A stretch of 64,000 nucleotides of DNA, taken from positions 2,854,169 through 2,918,168 of the forward strand of contig NC_087386.1 of NCBI RefSeq assembly GCF_963675165.1, in the 5' to 3' direction. The stretch comes from Halichondria panicea. Its lineage: Eukaryota > Porifera > Demospongiae > Suberitida > Halichondriidae. Position 1 is the stretch's first letter. Every line of letters begins with the position of its first letter. Shown here in pieces: positions 12,601 to 24,800 of this stretch. Below the pieces are notes generated by a model, which was not told the DNA's origin, searched no databases, and saw only the letters and a program-made list of their open reading frames with translations. Position numbers and translations under genes: made by a program.

Positions 12601-15600
12601 TGCCGTTTGTTCCCTGATGAGCTCATTCTTGGCGTATTCAAATGTTCCCTGTCCCTTCTTCAGATGCATTCCTTGCTCCACCTCCAAAGGGTTGTTGAAT
12701 CGGAAGTAGTACTCCCCACCAAGCACTATACGATCACCCTGCACAAAGTGTCATGAGCTAAAAATACGGCACTAGTTAGTGAACACGTACATTGTATGTA
12801 TGGGGAATGCTGGTCTTACACAACTGCACATGCATACACGCTAGGCTCAACTCCTACAGTATCGCAAAAAAGTGTGCTAACATATAATTACGCTATGTAA
12901 AAATGATGCTTTTACAGCCTACACTGTAGTTACCGGTAGACTGATAGTCTGTATTATCATAATAGTACATGTATGTGTACATGTAGTTCTATATCACATG
13001 ACTAAATGGACACAGAGTACGAGACTCACATGGTGCAGCTGGTCAGTGGATGAAATGAGGTGTCCATTGAGGAAGGTCTGTGCCTCAGTGTTGGATGAGG
13101 GCTGGAGGGTCACCACACCAGCATCGTTGGACAGTGAGCTGAATAAGGGGAGCAGTGGTAACAGTATTGTACACTGTCAGTGGATAGGTGGGGGACTAGG
13201 TTCAAGGCCGGTACTGATAGTACATGTAGCTAATACTGAAGTGGCTAATACTGTAGCTCACACACTTGTAGTCAGTACCCTATTTTACTTTGTGAATTAT
13301 CCACAGTAGCTAGGTCATCATGCAATAATTCAAGTGACACTAATACTGTAAGACACACCGTATCTCACACTTACAAATTTAAACTATTTTTATGCACCCA
13401 GTAGCACCTACCAATGATTGCTCATGACGAGTGCCCCGGAGAGCTCGATGTCATGTGATCCACCCTCCCTCCTCCGTCCCACACGTGTGACCCCCTCCTT
13501 CAGGAAGTACACCACTATCTCTGACAGCTGGGGGTCCTCAGTCAGGTTGACCAAGTTGGGCTCGCGGTTGTTCACAGTTAGAGCTCCAGAACGCTGCATG
13601 TACATGTACATGTATAATTATATATAATGTAGAGGAAGAGTTACTACACATGCAGTGATGCAGTATTTGAAGAGATAGTGACAAATCCTCGTAATCAATT
13701 CTTAAGTCCTGAGGATCAAACTGAATAAGCTTGGTCCTGCCTACCCTCTCTCCATGCACTCACCTGTAACTGCTCTATCTCCTCCTGTTTCCTGGCCTCT
13801 GACTGTCTGAGCTTCTCCTTCCATGAGCGAGTGGTGTCGGCCATCAGCTTCTCACTCTCCAGCAGCTTCTCGTGCAGTACTTTCACCTGAGAGGAATCCC
13901 CAATTGACTGAACACCACTGGTCTGGAGGAGCGATTGGAGCTGCTCAATCTGCTGTCGTAGGTCTGCATGGACAAAAAAGTAGTATACCTTATACCTGTA
14001 CCTCAACTATAGACACCAATTACATGTGCTAATTACTATACATGGATAGGTATATACAGTATCGGCTACACAGCTCTTGTTCATGAATAGTACATGTGCG
14101 AGTAATTAGTTGAGAACTCACCTCTGATTATGGCTGCATTGGGGTCTTCATTGATGCGAGCCACGTTGACTATGGTACGAGCTTGCTGGGCATATCTGTT
14201 CCAAGATAAGAGACCAAGAATCAAGGCCTGGATTTATAAGGTTGGGCAGGACAACCCACCTTAGTGTGCCCAGACTCTCATCGTAGTGAAGGTGTGAGGG
14301 ACTGACGGTTGCAATCATGGCCGTCTTGCTGTTCCCACCCAGACTCTCCTTGAGGAGCCAGGTGAGGGTAGAGTCACGATACGGGATGAACACCTTCTTC
14401 CTGCGACCAGACCCCTTCTCTGAGAGTAGGGAGATGACTTTGCCCAACGAGTGCAGGGACTTGTTGATACTGGCACCCTCCTAACGTGAGAATAGAAGGT
14501 ACTGTAAATTATTGTTGCAGTAGCAATACAGCTGATAGAAAAGACTCAGAAATCAGTAAGTGTACAGGGGGTTACATTACATGTAAGTGATGATATTGTA
14601 CCACTCCTAGACGACGAACAGCTACTGAAATTATAATGTACATGTATATAATAATTATACTCTATCCATGGTAGGATGGTACAGTGTACATACATGTATA
14701 TGTACGCATAGTGCCGTGACACACACATGTGCAGGTAACAGTGTTCACCCAACCTTGAGTCTCTCTCCGGAGGTTTTGGAGACAGAGGAGCGCTCACTGC
14801 CAGCCAAGTCAATAAGGTTAATGCGACTCACTCTGTTCTGCTCCTCACCCTCAAAAACCTGAGCACACAGTGACATTGTATTGTTTCTCACAGTAAGCAA
14901 AAAAGTTCACGCAATTACATCATCGGTGAGGTAATAGCAGTGCATCTACATGCACATGTACACTGTATGTACCAGTACATGTAAATCAAAGAGTACACAG
15001 AATGACTGACAAACTGTGTGTACCGTGCTCTGAGTGAGAGTGATGGTGAACACTGAGTGTGATCGACTGCTACGCTCGTTCATCCCGGTCGCAGCTGTTG
15101 CTCGGTAACGGTTACCAAGGTGAATCCATCTCTGCAAGGGGAATAGTCACAATACTAACGACTGTATTTTAAGCCTCTACATGTACAGTCATGTAAATAT
15201 TGAAGATTAACTCATAGTGTAATGTGTTGACTTTTAGTAAAAGCACTGTTTACTGTTGCAGCAACATGAGCAACTGTAAATGAAGTAAACTGTACAGAAA
15301 TAGTGTTGACCATTACCTTGCTGTTATTGAACAGAGTCCTGATCGACTCATGCACACACATTTCTCTCTACATGTCACTACATGTGCGTACAGCTCACCT
15401 CAATGTCAGGATATGAGTCTGCCACAAAGGTAGACAGGTCCTCCACATAGGGGCCTAGTACCGGGTGCTCCCTCACTCTCAGCTGTAATAACAGAGGTCA
15501 TAGCAGCTACTGTATTTAATACACGTACGTACACCTATAGCTGGATACTTGACACTACTAAACACATGTACAATAATAGGCTGGCAGTAATTCTATATCT

Positions 15601-17423
15601 GAATACACACAACCCTTAAACTGAAAGAATATGGGTATGGTTAACGTAATTTGCACCCTCAGACAATCGATAGAGAACCCTCACAAACAGACATGGTGCC
15701 AACTCAAGATGCTAAGTGGTGTATACGTGTGTACCTTTTTCTTTATCTTGTGCTGGTTGGAGGCTAACAGGTCGTAGATCTTCTCCTTGTAGATCTCATA
15801 GTAGCTAACCTGCACCTTGAACGAGGTCTGCAGGATAGATAGAAACAACCTAGTAGCCTGTAACTACTTGTATACTGCAGTTACTAGTTGTATAACGTAA
15901 GTGCTAGCTGTACATACACTAGTTGAATATATACTGCATGTATTGTATACTCACAGGTCTCAAGTAAAAACACAACACAGTGACTGTACTTATGCTAGTA
16001 CTATAGAGTGTACAGTACTTAGCGTCTAGCCCACAGCTTCGGCAGTTACCTCATCATCAGACATTCCCTCCACCCGATCAAACAGTTCTTGAGCAAACCT
16101 CGGGACAATTCCAATAGCCTCCCCCTCACCCATAATACTGTGTGTGTGAATGGACATAAAGTGTACAGATATCCTTGCAACGCCTTTAAAAAGATTGCTC
16201 AGCTTTACTGCCTCACCAGTAAGACTTGCCAGAGCCTGTTTGTCCGTACGCAAACAAACAAGTGTTGTATCCCTCAAACGATCGATCTAACAGAGGCTGA
16301 GCAAGATGCTTATAGACGTACTCCTGACTGGCAAACTGTGGGCTGAGACTCCGCCCACTGCTCACGCTCTCCCCTGGGGAATCCTCGGGTAGGGACCAGA
16401 AACAATGGTCATAGTAGAATCGATGGACTACGTCGTCTTTTGATTTTATGATGACCTCGTTACCGTGCATTCTGACAATGGGTTTCAACTGCTGCAAATT
16501 GAGCTCTCTGTATGAGGGAGGAGGGATTTAGTGACACATGTACATTGTATGTACATGTATCAATGAAAGTGTAATGCAACAATGGCTGTATGAATCTATC
16601 TATGTACATGTACATGCCAGGTGAAGAGGCATGACAAGCAGTTGGTGGTAACAAGACTGAAGTTCTTGTACAATTTACGCAAACAGTTAATACAGAATGT
16701 CCAACACAGAGTGATAATGAGCACAAAATACCCAAGTGTTTCACACCCCTTTTTAATCAATAGTACTTCTTGAGAGGACTATGTACAATAGTAGTTGTCT
16801 CAAGGTACTGTATACAGTAGGCTGGGGGGTTATGGGAATAGAGTACAATGTGTGTATTACCTGTAGCCTAAAGGCATTACTATCTCTGGAAAAAAGAGCT
16901 CCAAAAGTTGGGATGTTACAAACAGTCCCTGTAGTGTTCCCATGCAGCACAGAGATTGAAAATGCAGTGTAAATCTCAAACCGGGAAGAGTTTACAAGTG
17001 CAGGGTTTCACACCTAAGAGGTACAAGCGTCTTGAGATCTCCCTCCCCCAAGAAAACCCTCAAGTGCAATACCAAATAAGCGATTACCTACCTCTCAGAA
17101 AAGGGACGTACTCGCACCGCCACGGTAACACACGAGTCCTCGCCATTGTCAGTAAACTTGACCGGAGATACAAATTCTCGTGCGGGTGACCTTGTAACAT
17201 CTGCTGTTGTTGCATTCTGAGTGAGCACTGATACTGCAGAGATCTCCGACACCGTAGTGAGGTTGATTGTTGTCTCGTTACCCCTAGCAACTGGGGTAGA
17301 TGTTGACGGTATCTGAGGTAATAATCTCTTTCTTTTCCCTCCTTTGCTGCTACTAGGTGACTCAGTGTACGCGTATGGGAGAGTATTGTTAGGTGCACTG
17401 ACTCGCTTTGGTTTCTGGCTCAT
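7582..17423 (-). CDS. KIF14: KIF14 kinesin-3 family motor
   Basis: Exons in order: 17092-17423, 16217-16507, 16050-16137, 15735-15827, 15399-15482, 15024-15131, 14754-14858, 14260-14480, 14122-14195, 13764-13963, 13412-13593, 13030-13138, 12599-12738, 12338-12485, 11822-12076, 11375-11518, 10709-10998, 9721-10046, 9354-9589, 9059-9268, 8692-8814, 8423-8497, 7582-8235. They sum to 4,488 nt, 1,495 aa plus TAG (human KIF14 is about 1,650). Motor domain about aa 97-460: P-loop GQTGSGKS, switch I NERSSRSH, switch [13 protein letters not shown] domain about aa 530-650 with [13 protein letters not shown], almost identical to vertebrate KIF14. Coiled coils follow, then the KIF14-specific FWTLEKFE segment. 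The protein moves on microtubules and acts in spindle and midbody assembly (known in vertebrates). The usual Thr after GKSY is Cys here. Shares a 302-bp divergent promoter region with the gene at 17726. Confidence 0.95.
9591..9627. repeat. (TG)n microsatellite at a KIF14 3' splice site
   Basis: 37 bp of pure TG. On the coding strand it is (CA)n ending in CACACAG, abutting the exon that starts at 9589, so again it forms the acceptor. Confidence 0.95.
10198..10264 (-). pseudogene. tRNA-Arg(UCU)-like gene lacking 6 nt of the anticodon arm
   Basis: The acceptor stem pairs (GTCCCAG with CTGGGAT), the D arm (GCGC/GCGC) and T arm (GTGGG-TTCGAGT-CCCAC) are perfect, and A and B boxes are present. A T7 run starting four bases past the acceptor stem is a plausible pol III terminator. 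Between the D and T arms there are 16 nt, where a normal arginine tRNA has 22. The anticodon loop reads TTGGACTTCAAAGG, as if six bases holding part of the loop and 3' stem were deleted. It could be a dead tRNA gene or the head of a tRNA-derived SINE. Lies in the KIF14 intron between exons 9721-10046 and 10709-10998. Confidence 0.75.
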
Positions 17424-17725
17424 CTCAACTTAGCTCTAGATTCTCCTGACAAAATAATGTGCTGTTACTTTGCGGCTTGCAAATCCTAGCTTGCACAGTA
17501 GCATAAACAGTTTTGTTTTCCGTTTTCAAAAGCAAACATCAAGTCTGAGTCTGACACTTTTGAACGAGATGTGCGTGTAGCTCTGGTAATGAACGATTCA
17601 AAACAACTTGACTTCTCTTCTTTGCACTTTGTACTTTGCGGAGACAGATTTCTGCTGACAGTGCAAACAAGTTTTACACTACTTTGCCGGGAAATTTGAC
17701 TGAGCTCCTGCACAGCTGCTGACAA
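17424..17725. promoter_or_regulatory. Shared divergent promoter region, KIF14 / 387-aa gene
   Basis: 302 bp separate the two start codons, which point away from each other; there is no room for two independent large promoters. No TATA box or named factor site was identified by eye. Confidence 0.55.
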
Positions 17726-19711
17726 ATGGCGAAAGGCAGAGGACGAAAGAGAAAGCTTGCTGTCAGTGAAGACAGCTCCTCCCAGAGCCAAGAGTCTCTG
17801 GGTCAGATAGAAGAGTGCCCTCCACAAGCCAAGTACGTGCCACGGTTTCGAAGTGCTTTCAAGAAAGCCAAGTTGGACTTGAACCAAACATGTTCGACTC
17901 AAGTACAAGAAGATAGTTGCACACAACCTCAGGAAGACCTTACAAGAACTATCTCAAAAGAACCGATATCAGCTACCCAACCAGTTTATATGTGTCAAAA
18001 GACATCTGTTCAAGATTGTGCAACGGTAAATAAAAACTGTTGTTGTTTTTTGTTAATACCTCCCTTACAGGTTCTTGCTTCTCCTCTCAGTGGTGGTGAT
18101 TCTCCTCAACCCTCCGACAGTATCATTCCAGGACTGATTCTCTCCGAGGCTGAGGCCAAAACCGTGACCCAACCACCCACACCCCTAGCAAGTCCAACGA
18201 CCAAAGACGGTGACTCTGCACCAACTACCGATCCCAACCTTTTGATTGACGCCCGTCCTAAAGAACACATGAACCTTGAACTTCTAAACCCGTTCAGTGA
18301 CAAAGAGAATTTGAGTGCAGTGGATAATATTGAACCTACAACTGTGAACGATTATTCATTGAATGAGAAGGCTCCTGTTGAAGTAAAACCTCTTATAAAT
18401 GAGGGTGAACCCCTGCTTGTATGTGAACCAAATGAGGATGCTACAATACCTACTACACAAGACCTTCCACAAAACTCAGCCAACACAGACAGCCTTTACA
18501 ACAACCACCAAGATGATGAAAAAACGAACAAAGACAATGTAACTGACGATGAAGACACTTTTGAAGGTAGTGTGATATGTGATGAGGGAGGAGAAGATGC
18601 CAGAGTGGTTAAGGAGATGATGGAACTAAGAGCTGAAGATATTGAGAGCCAGTTTGCATTCAACAGTCCTGATGTAGCTATCGTACCGTCCACATCACCA
18701 GCCACTAAAGTGTGAGTTTGTACATTACTAAGTATCAACCTAAGAGTTATGAGAAGGTGGAATATACATGACATTAAATTTTTAGTATGCTCGTATATAC
18801 ATATTGTTTTTTGTTCATGCGTCTAATATTTTCCTGATTTAGAGCGTGTTGTATAGAACTAATTACTTGCCAATTTGTGCCAATCATTACACAAAGCATA
18901 TCAGGTATTCACTGTTGTTTATTCAATTCGTGTGTAACATGACCCAACTCATAACCATCTATTTATCTCAATGTACTCCCTAACACAGTGCGTCCCACTG
19001 CATAGCATACCTGATACCAAAATACATTAATTATTGGGCATATGTACGTGAGGTTGTGAGGTTGTGCCAAGGAGTATAGTATCCATTGTCAGATTATAAC
19101 TTATGCCATGTGGGGATATGGTTGATCTTTTCCCCAGAGCAAATCATGGAGACGCATATTCAAATAGTCATAGACCTGGCTATGTATTCAACCAGGCTCC
19201 CCAGAGCACACAGAGCAACGAAGGAGGTCCTTTGAAGGGACTTATTCATGAATTATCATCTATCAAGTGAGTACGTCCTGCTTTTGAGTGTACCGGTACA
19301 TGTATAATTATATTTATGTGTACAATCCCTGGTTTCTATTTGCATACTGTGGCCCACAATTTTGTCTGCAAGCATTTAGTGAAGCCATGAAGCACTTTCA
19401 AATGTGCTGCATGCCTTATTGAATATTTGAGAGGCTTGCCTACAACTAGGGTATCACCTATAATAGCATACGTGACTATGGCTACCTTTACAAGGCAAAC
19501 ATTAGTCCTAATTTGAAGCTTCTTATAATTCCAATATTAAAGCAAGTGTAACGTACCAAATAAACAGCAATACTTCTACACACGAGTTTTAACTTCACAC
19601 CCTATACAACCACACAGTCAATACATTCTACGCTGCAAGAGGGAGTTGGAGAGTGCCAGGAAACAGAGGGAAGTGTGGCTACGCTCAAGACAGCTACCAC
19701 GCCATAGATAG
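17726..19711 (+). CDS. Unrecognised 387-aa acidic nuclear-type protein
   Basis: Exons 17726-18025, 18071-18711, 19138-19266 and 19618-19711 sum to 1,164 nt ending in TAG. The start MAKGRGRKRK is a basic, nuclear-localisation-like cluster. The middle is low-complexity, rich in Pro, Asp, Glu and Thr and probably disordered. The C-terminal ~45 residues (LIHELSSIN then CKRELESARKQREVW) look like a conserved amphipathic helix and are the most gene-like part. The 45-nt intron 18026-18070 has a length divisible by three and no stop, so retention would add 15 residues (CCCFLLI...) unlike the surrounding sequence. I do not recognise the family. The shared promoter with KIF14 makes a cell-division role possible, but that is inference only. 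Confidence 0.75.
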
Positions 19712-20367
19712 AAACCTATAGACTAAACAAAGTGCATATCTGATCTTATTATCCCGAAATCATTATTGTCTTGTTTACCACCACCAAATACTGTTACATG
19801 CTGAATATGATTTTTAACATTTTGTTGATTATCGACTAGTATGGCAGTGTACAATAACAAATATTAAGAAATTCATGATAAAAGGAATATTAAATGGTCA
19901 AATGACAGACGAACAGTCAACAGTAAATAGACAGTTAGTGCAGGGATACATCTGTTGCAATTGTTATGCATTGTTAGGCCGGACTGGTCAACCTGGTTTA
20001 GAGCAGGTCGAAGTCATCTCTCTGAGTGTGAATAGTAATAAGAACAACATTAAACTGCAGTACTTATACCAGTACCGCACATGTTTGAGCTTGAGCTATA
20101 AAATAATATAATTATAGAGACATATACATACATTCATGCACTGTTGCACAGGGTTTAGTACACATACTTACAGACAGGAATCACCAACTAAATTAGGCCC
20201 CACATGCAGATAATAATGATTACGATGCAAATGTTTAAGTGCCACCATTAATTGTGTCTGTGGTGTAATAGTGATTACTGATCAATCAACACATCTGTGA
20301 GGGCTACCTGTGTCAAGGGAAGTCGTGTATAAACAGTTCTGAGGGAATCAACCCCAATAAGTTAACC
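19712..20367. other. Convergent intergenic region
   Basis: Lies between the stop codons of the 387-aa gene and IMP3. AT-rich; I see no coding exon or RNA gene. It should contain both 3' UTRs. Confidence 0.6.
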
Positions 20368-21462
20368 TTACAGCTGCGTATTTGTTCCTACCTCTTCATT
20401 GTAGTCCAACACATGTTTCCTGATCTTAGAGGTGTCTGTCCATGTAACGAAGTCCTCCATGTTCCTAGAAGATAAACAAGGGTTAAACATACTGTATATA
20501 TAATACGCATTCCTTCCTACCACAAACAAGACAACAAGCCGACCTGCCGTTAACTATTACAAGATGTCTATAACACTCTTATGTACAGTACACAGATGTA
20601 CTGCATTGACATACCTTGTTACTAGAAAGGCTGGGTCAGTCATAACTTCAGGTCCCACACGAACATCTATAATAGAGTTAAGTCCTAAAAAACCAAAACA
20701 CCAACAACCACGGCATAACAGTGTCTTAGTCTAAGACGGTGGTTGGTGAATCACCTTGTTACTTATAAATCAACAAAATTGTTATCACACTACTGTAAGA
20801 GTGTTTACACACCAGGTATAAAAAGATACGGCCTTGCTCCACAAACTTGGCAGCATCACCTATGTGCTGTGCCATCCTCAATTTAACCATGATAACAGGG
20901 AGCCTTCTCCTGTAAAACATAAAAAACAAACATACAGAAAAGAAGTGATTAAAATGCAACTACTGTTTGAAATCCCTAATAGCATTTCCTACTTGTAGGA
21001 AGGATGAATGTCATTGTGCAAAACAAACCTGCAAAATGCTGAGGCATTGATTTTCTCACACAATACAAGGTTTTTCCTTGTAGGTACTAGTCCCATTGCA
21101 TACCTAACATTGAAAGTGAAACTATCAACATAAAACAGTCACATGTCTTTGTTTACGATCTTACAGCTTCTCCAGCAACTGCGTAGTGGACTCATTGCGG
21201 AAAGGATCCCTTGGATTTAGGTCTTTGAGTTTCACAGCCAGTGACTTCACAGCACCAGCTAGCTTGTTGTACCTACCAGCCATTCATCAGTGAATGAGCA
21301 GTTACAGTATTTTAATATAACTTACTTTGTGTAATCTTCTCTCTTCTGTATATGGTATTTTCTGATAATCTGAACCTCTCTTATGTTATTTTCTGCCTTC
21401 CATGAAATAAAATCAACTTTCTTGAGCAGCTTTTTCTCATGAAACTTCAACTTTCTGACCAT
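20368..21462 (-). CDS. IMP3: IMP3, U3 small nucleolar ribonucleoprotein
   Basis: Six exons: 21326-21462, 21165-21272, 21029-21103, 20830-20909, 20615-20666, 20368-20464. They total 549 nt, 182 aa (human IMP3 is 184 aa). The start [18 protein letters not shown], the middle [12 protein letters not shown] and the S4 RNA-binding region [15 protein letters not shown]... [16 protein letters not shown] align almost without gaps. IMP3 binds U3 snoRNA and helps pair it with pre-rRNA for 18S processing in the nucleolus. The last exon is read through to TAA at 20368; a donor-like GTAGGA at its end leaves an alternative short final exon possible, so the last ~7 residues are uncertain. Confidence 0.95.
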
Positions 21463-21819
21463 TTTGCTCTTGGGTAGCCACGTGTGTAGAGACACGCCCA
21501 CCCTCTGAACGGATATTGACTAAGCGATATTGCATAGTATACGGACATGTACGGAGCTAATTAATCAACTTGTTGACTCCCAGATTAGAAAGTTCTTTTA
21601 CACTTTGACAGTGATATAACTCTAGATACAAGACTAACAGTCTAGGTATAGCTTTAGGATTGTCTTATGAATTGAATGGAAGGTCTTTATATTAACTCAA
21701 GCAAATTCTGAGCGATCGCTGTCCAATACAACAATCTACCACTGCACTTCGGATCTCTTGACAAGAGTATTGAAGAAATTTGAAGTGTTTTTATAGTACC
21801 TTGAACTGAAGGGAGGAAG
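21463..21819. promoter_or_regulatory. Shared divergent promoter region, IMP3 / Notch
   Basis: 357 bp between the two outward-facing start codons. A ubiquitous ribosome-biogenesis gene and a developmental receptor thus share upstream DNA; no specific binding site can be named. Confidence 0.5.
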
Positions 21820-24800
21820 ATGAAGCAGCTACTGTTTCGAAGCGCTGCACTACTATTATTCTGGCTGTCAGTATGCACAGGTATTAAAACTTGCGAACAC
21901 CTCAGCCTCTGGCTAGCTGATGAAGTTAATACTTGGACATAGCGTATATCTGACATAGTGCATATCTGGGGTGTAAAGCTACTGTAAATTGTAGCTATCT
22001 AGAGTGTTTGTATAAAATATTATTAAATTGCATGCAAAATATTGAGCTGGGCATGTACGTACACGCAGTCGGGCTTGTTTAGAGGGTAAGGTAAACGTAT
22101 CATGATGAATACCCTCTTGTCTAGCCAAAGAATTATGACTCGCATGAGAAGTAAAATCACTGACTGTGTTTGTGTATTAAAAGTATTTTATATGGTGTCT
22201 GTATGCCTATAGCCAATTACACAGTGCATATTTCTTTGGTGAATGGTGCAACATTAAACCGTGGTGATGGCAACCCTAGACATACATGTATACATGCCAG
22301 CTAGCTTGCACCTGTGTAGCTAGCATGTTAAGTTTTAGGGCCAGCTTTTCCCTGAGGGCCTGCTCTTTGATCTCAAATTCCGTTAACACTGTTTTTTAAT
22401 GGAGTTTAGGGGTGGGTGTAGGGTAGGTTGTGTGTTCACCACACTGTGGCTCAATGGCATAAAGCTTTTAGGCAGGAATGCCCATAGCAATAAAAACCTC
22501 ATTCATTCCCTAGCCAAGAAACCTGTCATGATAATTGTTTCAACCTTGTTGTCTATTGTATAACGATCCCTTTGATACACACACACGCACAGCCTACACT
22601 TGCCCGGATGGATGCGTCAACGGAGATTGTGAGCCTTATCTTGGAAATCTCATTTGCCAGTAAGTCTCTAGCATGGGTGCCCCCCCCCCCCCCCCCCTAT
22701 AATGTGTGATGTGCACTTAAGTTGTGGTGTACTAAGTATACTATTCTAGGATGTAATTATGTTGTGAAGGTTTAAACTGTTGAAGTCAAATTAACAGGTT
22801 ACGTGACTACTCGGGGTATGTTTGCTGTAGCTTCTTTACGTAATTGACCATTTTCATTTGTAATGCAATGCTTTGTATAAAGTTTCTGTGATCTATTGCA
22901 CAGTCTTGTGATGGTGCATTATCTTCTTAGCAACCTAAGCCCTACAGGGCGTAACAAGCACACACATGTACTATGCAGTACGAAATTAGAGCTTCCTGTA
23001 ATAGTAGTAGGTTGATGGCAGCTAGGCATTTATAGGAAGCTATGTAGTGAAGCTATGTAGTGTTTCCCATGTCCACTAATTCTGGTGTAGTAGGTACAGT
23101 ACAATACATGTGCCATGCATATGCTGTGTCAGCTGACTATCTCACAGGTGACCTAGCTATCACTGTTACAAACTGTGCCTAAGTATTATAGCAACCAGCT
23201 GGCTGGATCATACAATATTATTATTTTGTGTAGCCCAGCATTTTCTGAGTGTGGGTAATCTTTGGACCAGGACAATACCCCTAACCATTACATATGGGCT
23301 TCTGGTCAGTGTGGCCTGTTCATGGGGGTCACCTGGGATCCTGCAGCATCTACACTATCTCCATAAGATAACTACTGTGCAAAGTCCATACCTCATAAAG
23401 CTGTTTATCATTTATTGGGTTTAATTAGTCATGTCCAAATTAAATACTTTGGTAACAAGTAGATTGCCAGTGCTGTCATATAAGCCGACAAGCAAGCATT
23501 CCTCCCCCCAGATTTTGCACGTACTACCAACACTTTTGTTTCTTTAAAGTGCATTCCACAATCCGTTGAGAGTTGGATTTGTCACTTTGTGGTAATCCTC
23601 CAATTTGTACCTGGTAGGCACACTGTACTAGTTCAATGATGCCTAATTAGTGGGTGTGTTAGGTGTTGTTTATCGGTTACACAGGAGCTTCATTTGCGTT
23701 AGTTATTATTATTATTGATATCAGCTGGTGATAATAGATGTACAAGTACATACAGATGTAAAAGCATGTAAATGTCCTTATCTTGCAAGCTCCAGTGGTT
23801 TTTCCCATGGACTTTTTCATTAGCTTCAAACTAATGTCCTGTGGCACATAATGTGGGCGGTAACGTCCCCCTCCAGCTAGCCCATTGTGTGTAGCAGCGC
23901 CTAGGGGGGCTGGTATGCATGCTCTGTACTGACTGTGTGGGTGGCTGGTCATTTCTCCACTGAAAGGGTCCCATGTTTTTGGCTGATTGTGGTTCAACCT
24001 AGGTAGTCTTGCGGCTACTCTTTCTGTTTCTATAGGAAGTTGTAAGCTGGTCAGCATTCCTTTGAAATGAGTGACCTGTTTATTAGGAAGAAGTGAAATA
24101 CACTAACAGGGCCAAGTGTTACACATTTCTGATCGTTACACAGATATTGTGACAGTTACGATGGGAATTTGTTATCGTTGCAAGTTGTCTGTTAGTTATC
24201 TGTGGCCCAGTGACGTGTGTATGCTGTGTCAGTGTTCTAGTGTTGTGTCCTCTGTTGATAGCAATATCAGACAATACCAAATTCATGTTGCCTGTCTTTG
24301 GGCTAATTTACTCATACACTTTCAGTTTGTGTTTTCCGAGTAGGGACCTCAAATTCCTTCCGCCTTTAGTTGTCAAAACAAACTAACATGTCATTGTGTG
24401 TTTGTGTGTCCTCTTTAGCACCTAGGTGTACATAGCAGTTAACGTTATAATTCTCCACGTATTCACAGGTGCTATGATAACTGGTCCGGACCTACTTGCG
24501 ATGAGTTTATTTGCAATCGTGCCAACCCCTGCTCAAACAATGGAACCTGTGCACAAGACCCCAATGATATTTCACAGTATGTTTGTGCCTGCCCTTTCGG
24601 ATTCACTGGAGACAGATGTCAGTATGGGGTTCCTCGAAACACTCCCAATTGTAAGTCAATAAGCTGTAGTAGTTATCGATCTGTATGCATTGTCTTCAAC
24701 AAGATTGGTGGTGCTACGAAGTGTATCCTTGCAACAACATTTACCCAGAGGCCAGACAATGTTCTGAGATCACCTGTGATAGGGAATGTTTGAGGCATGA

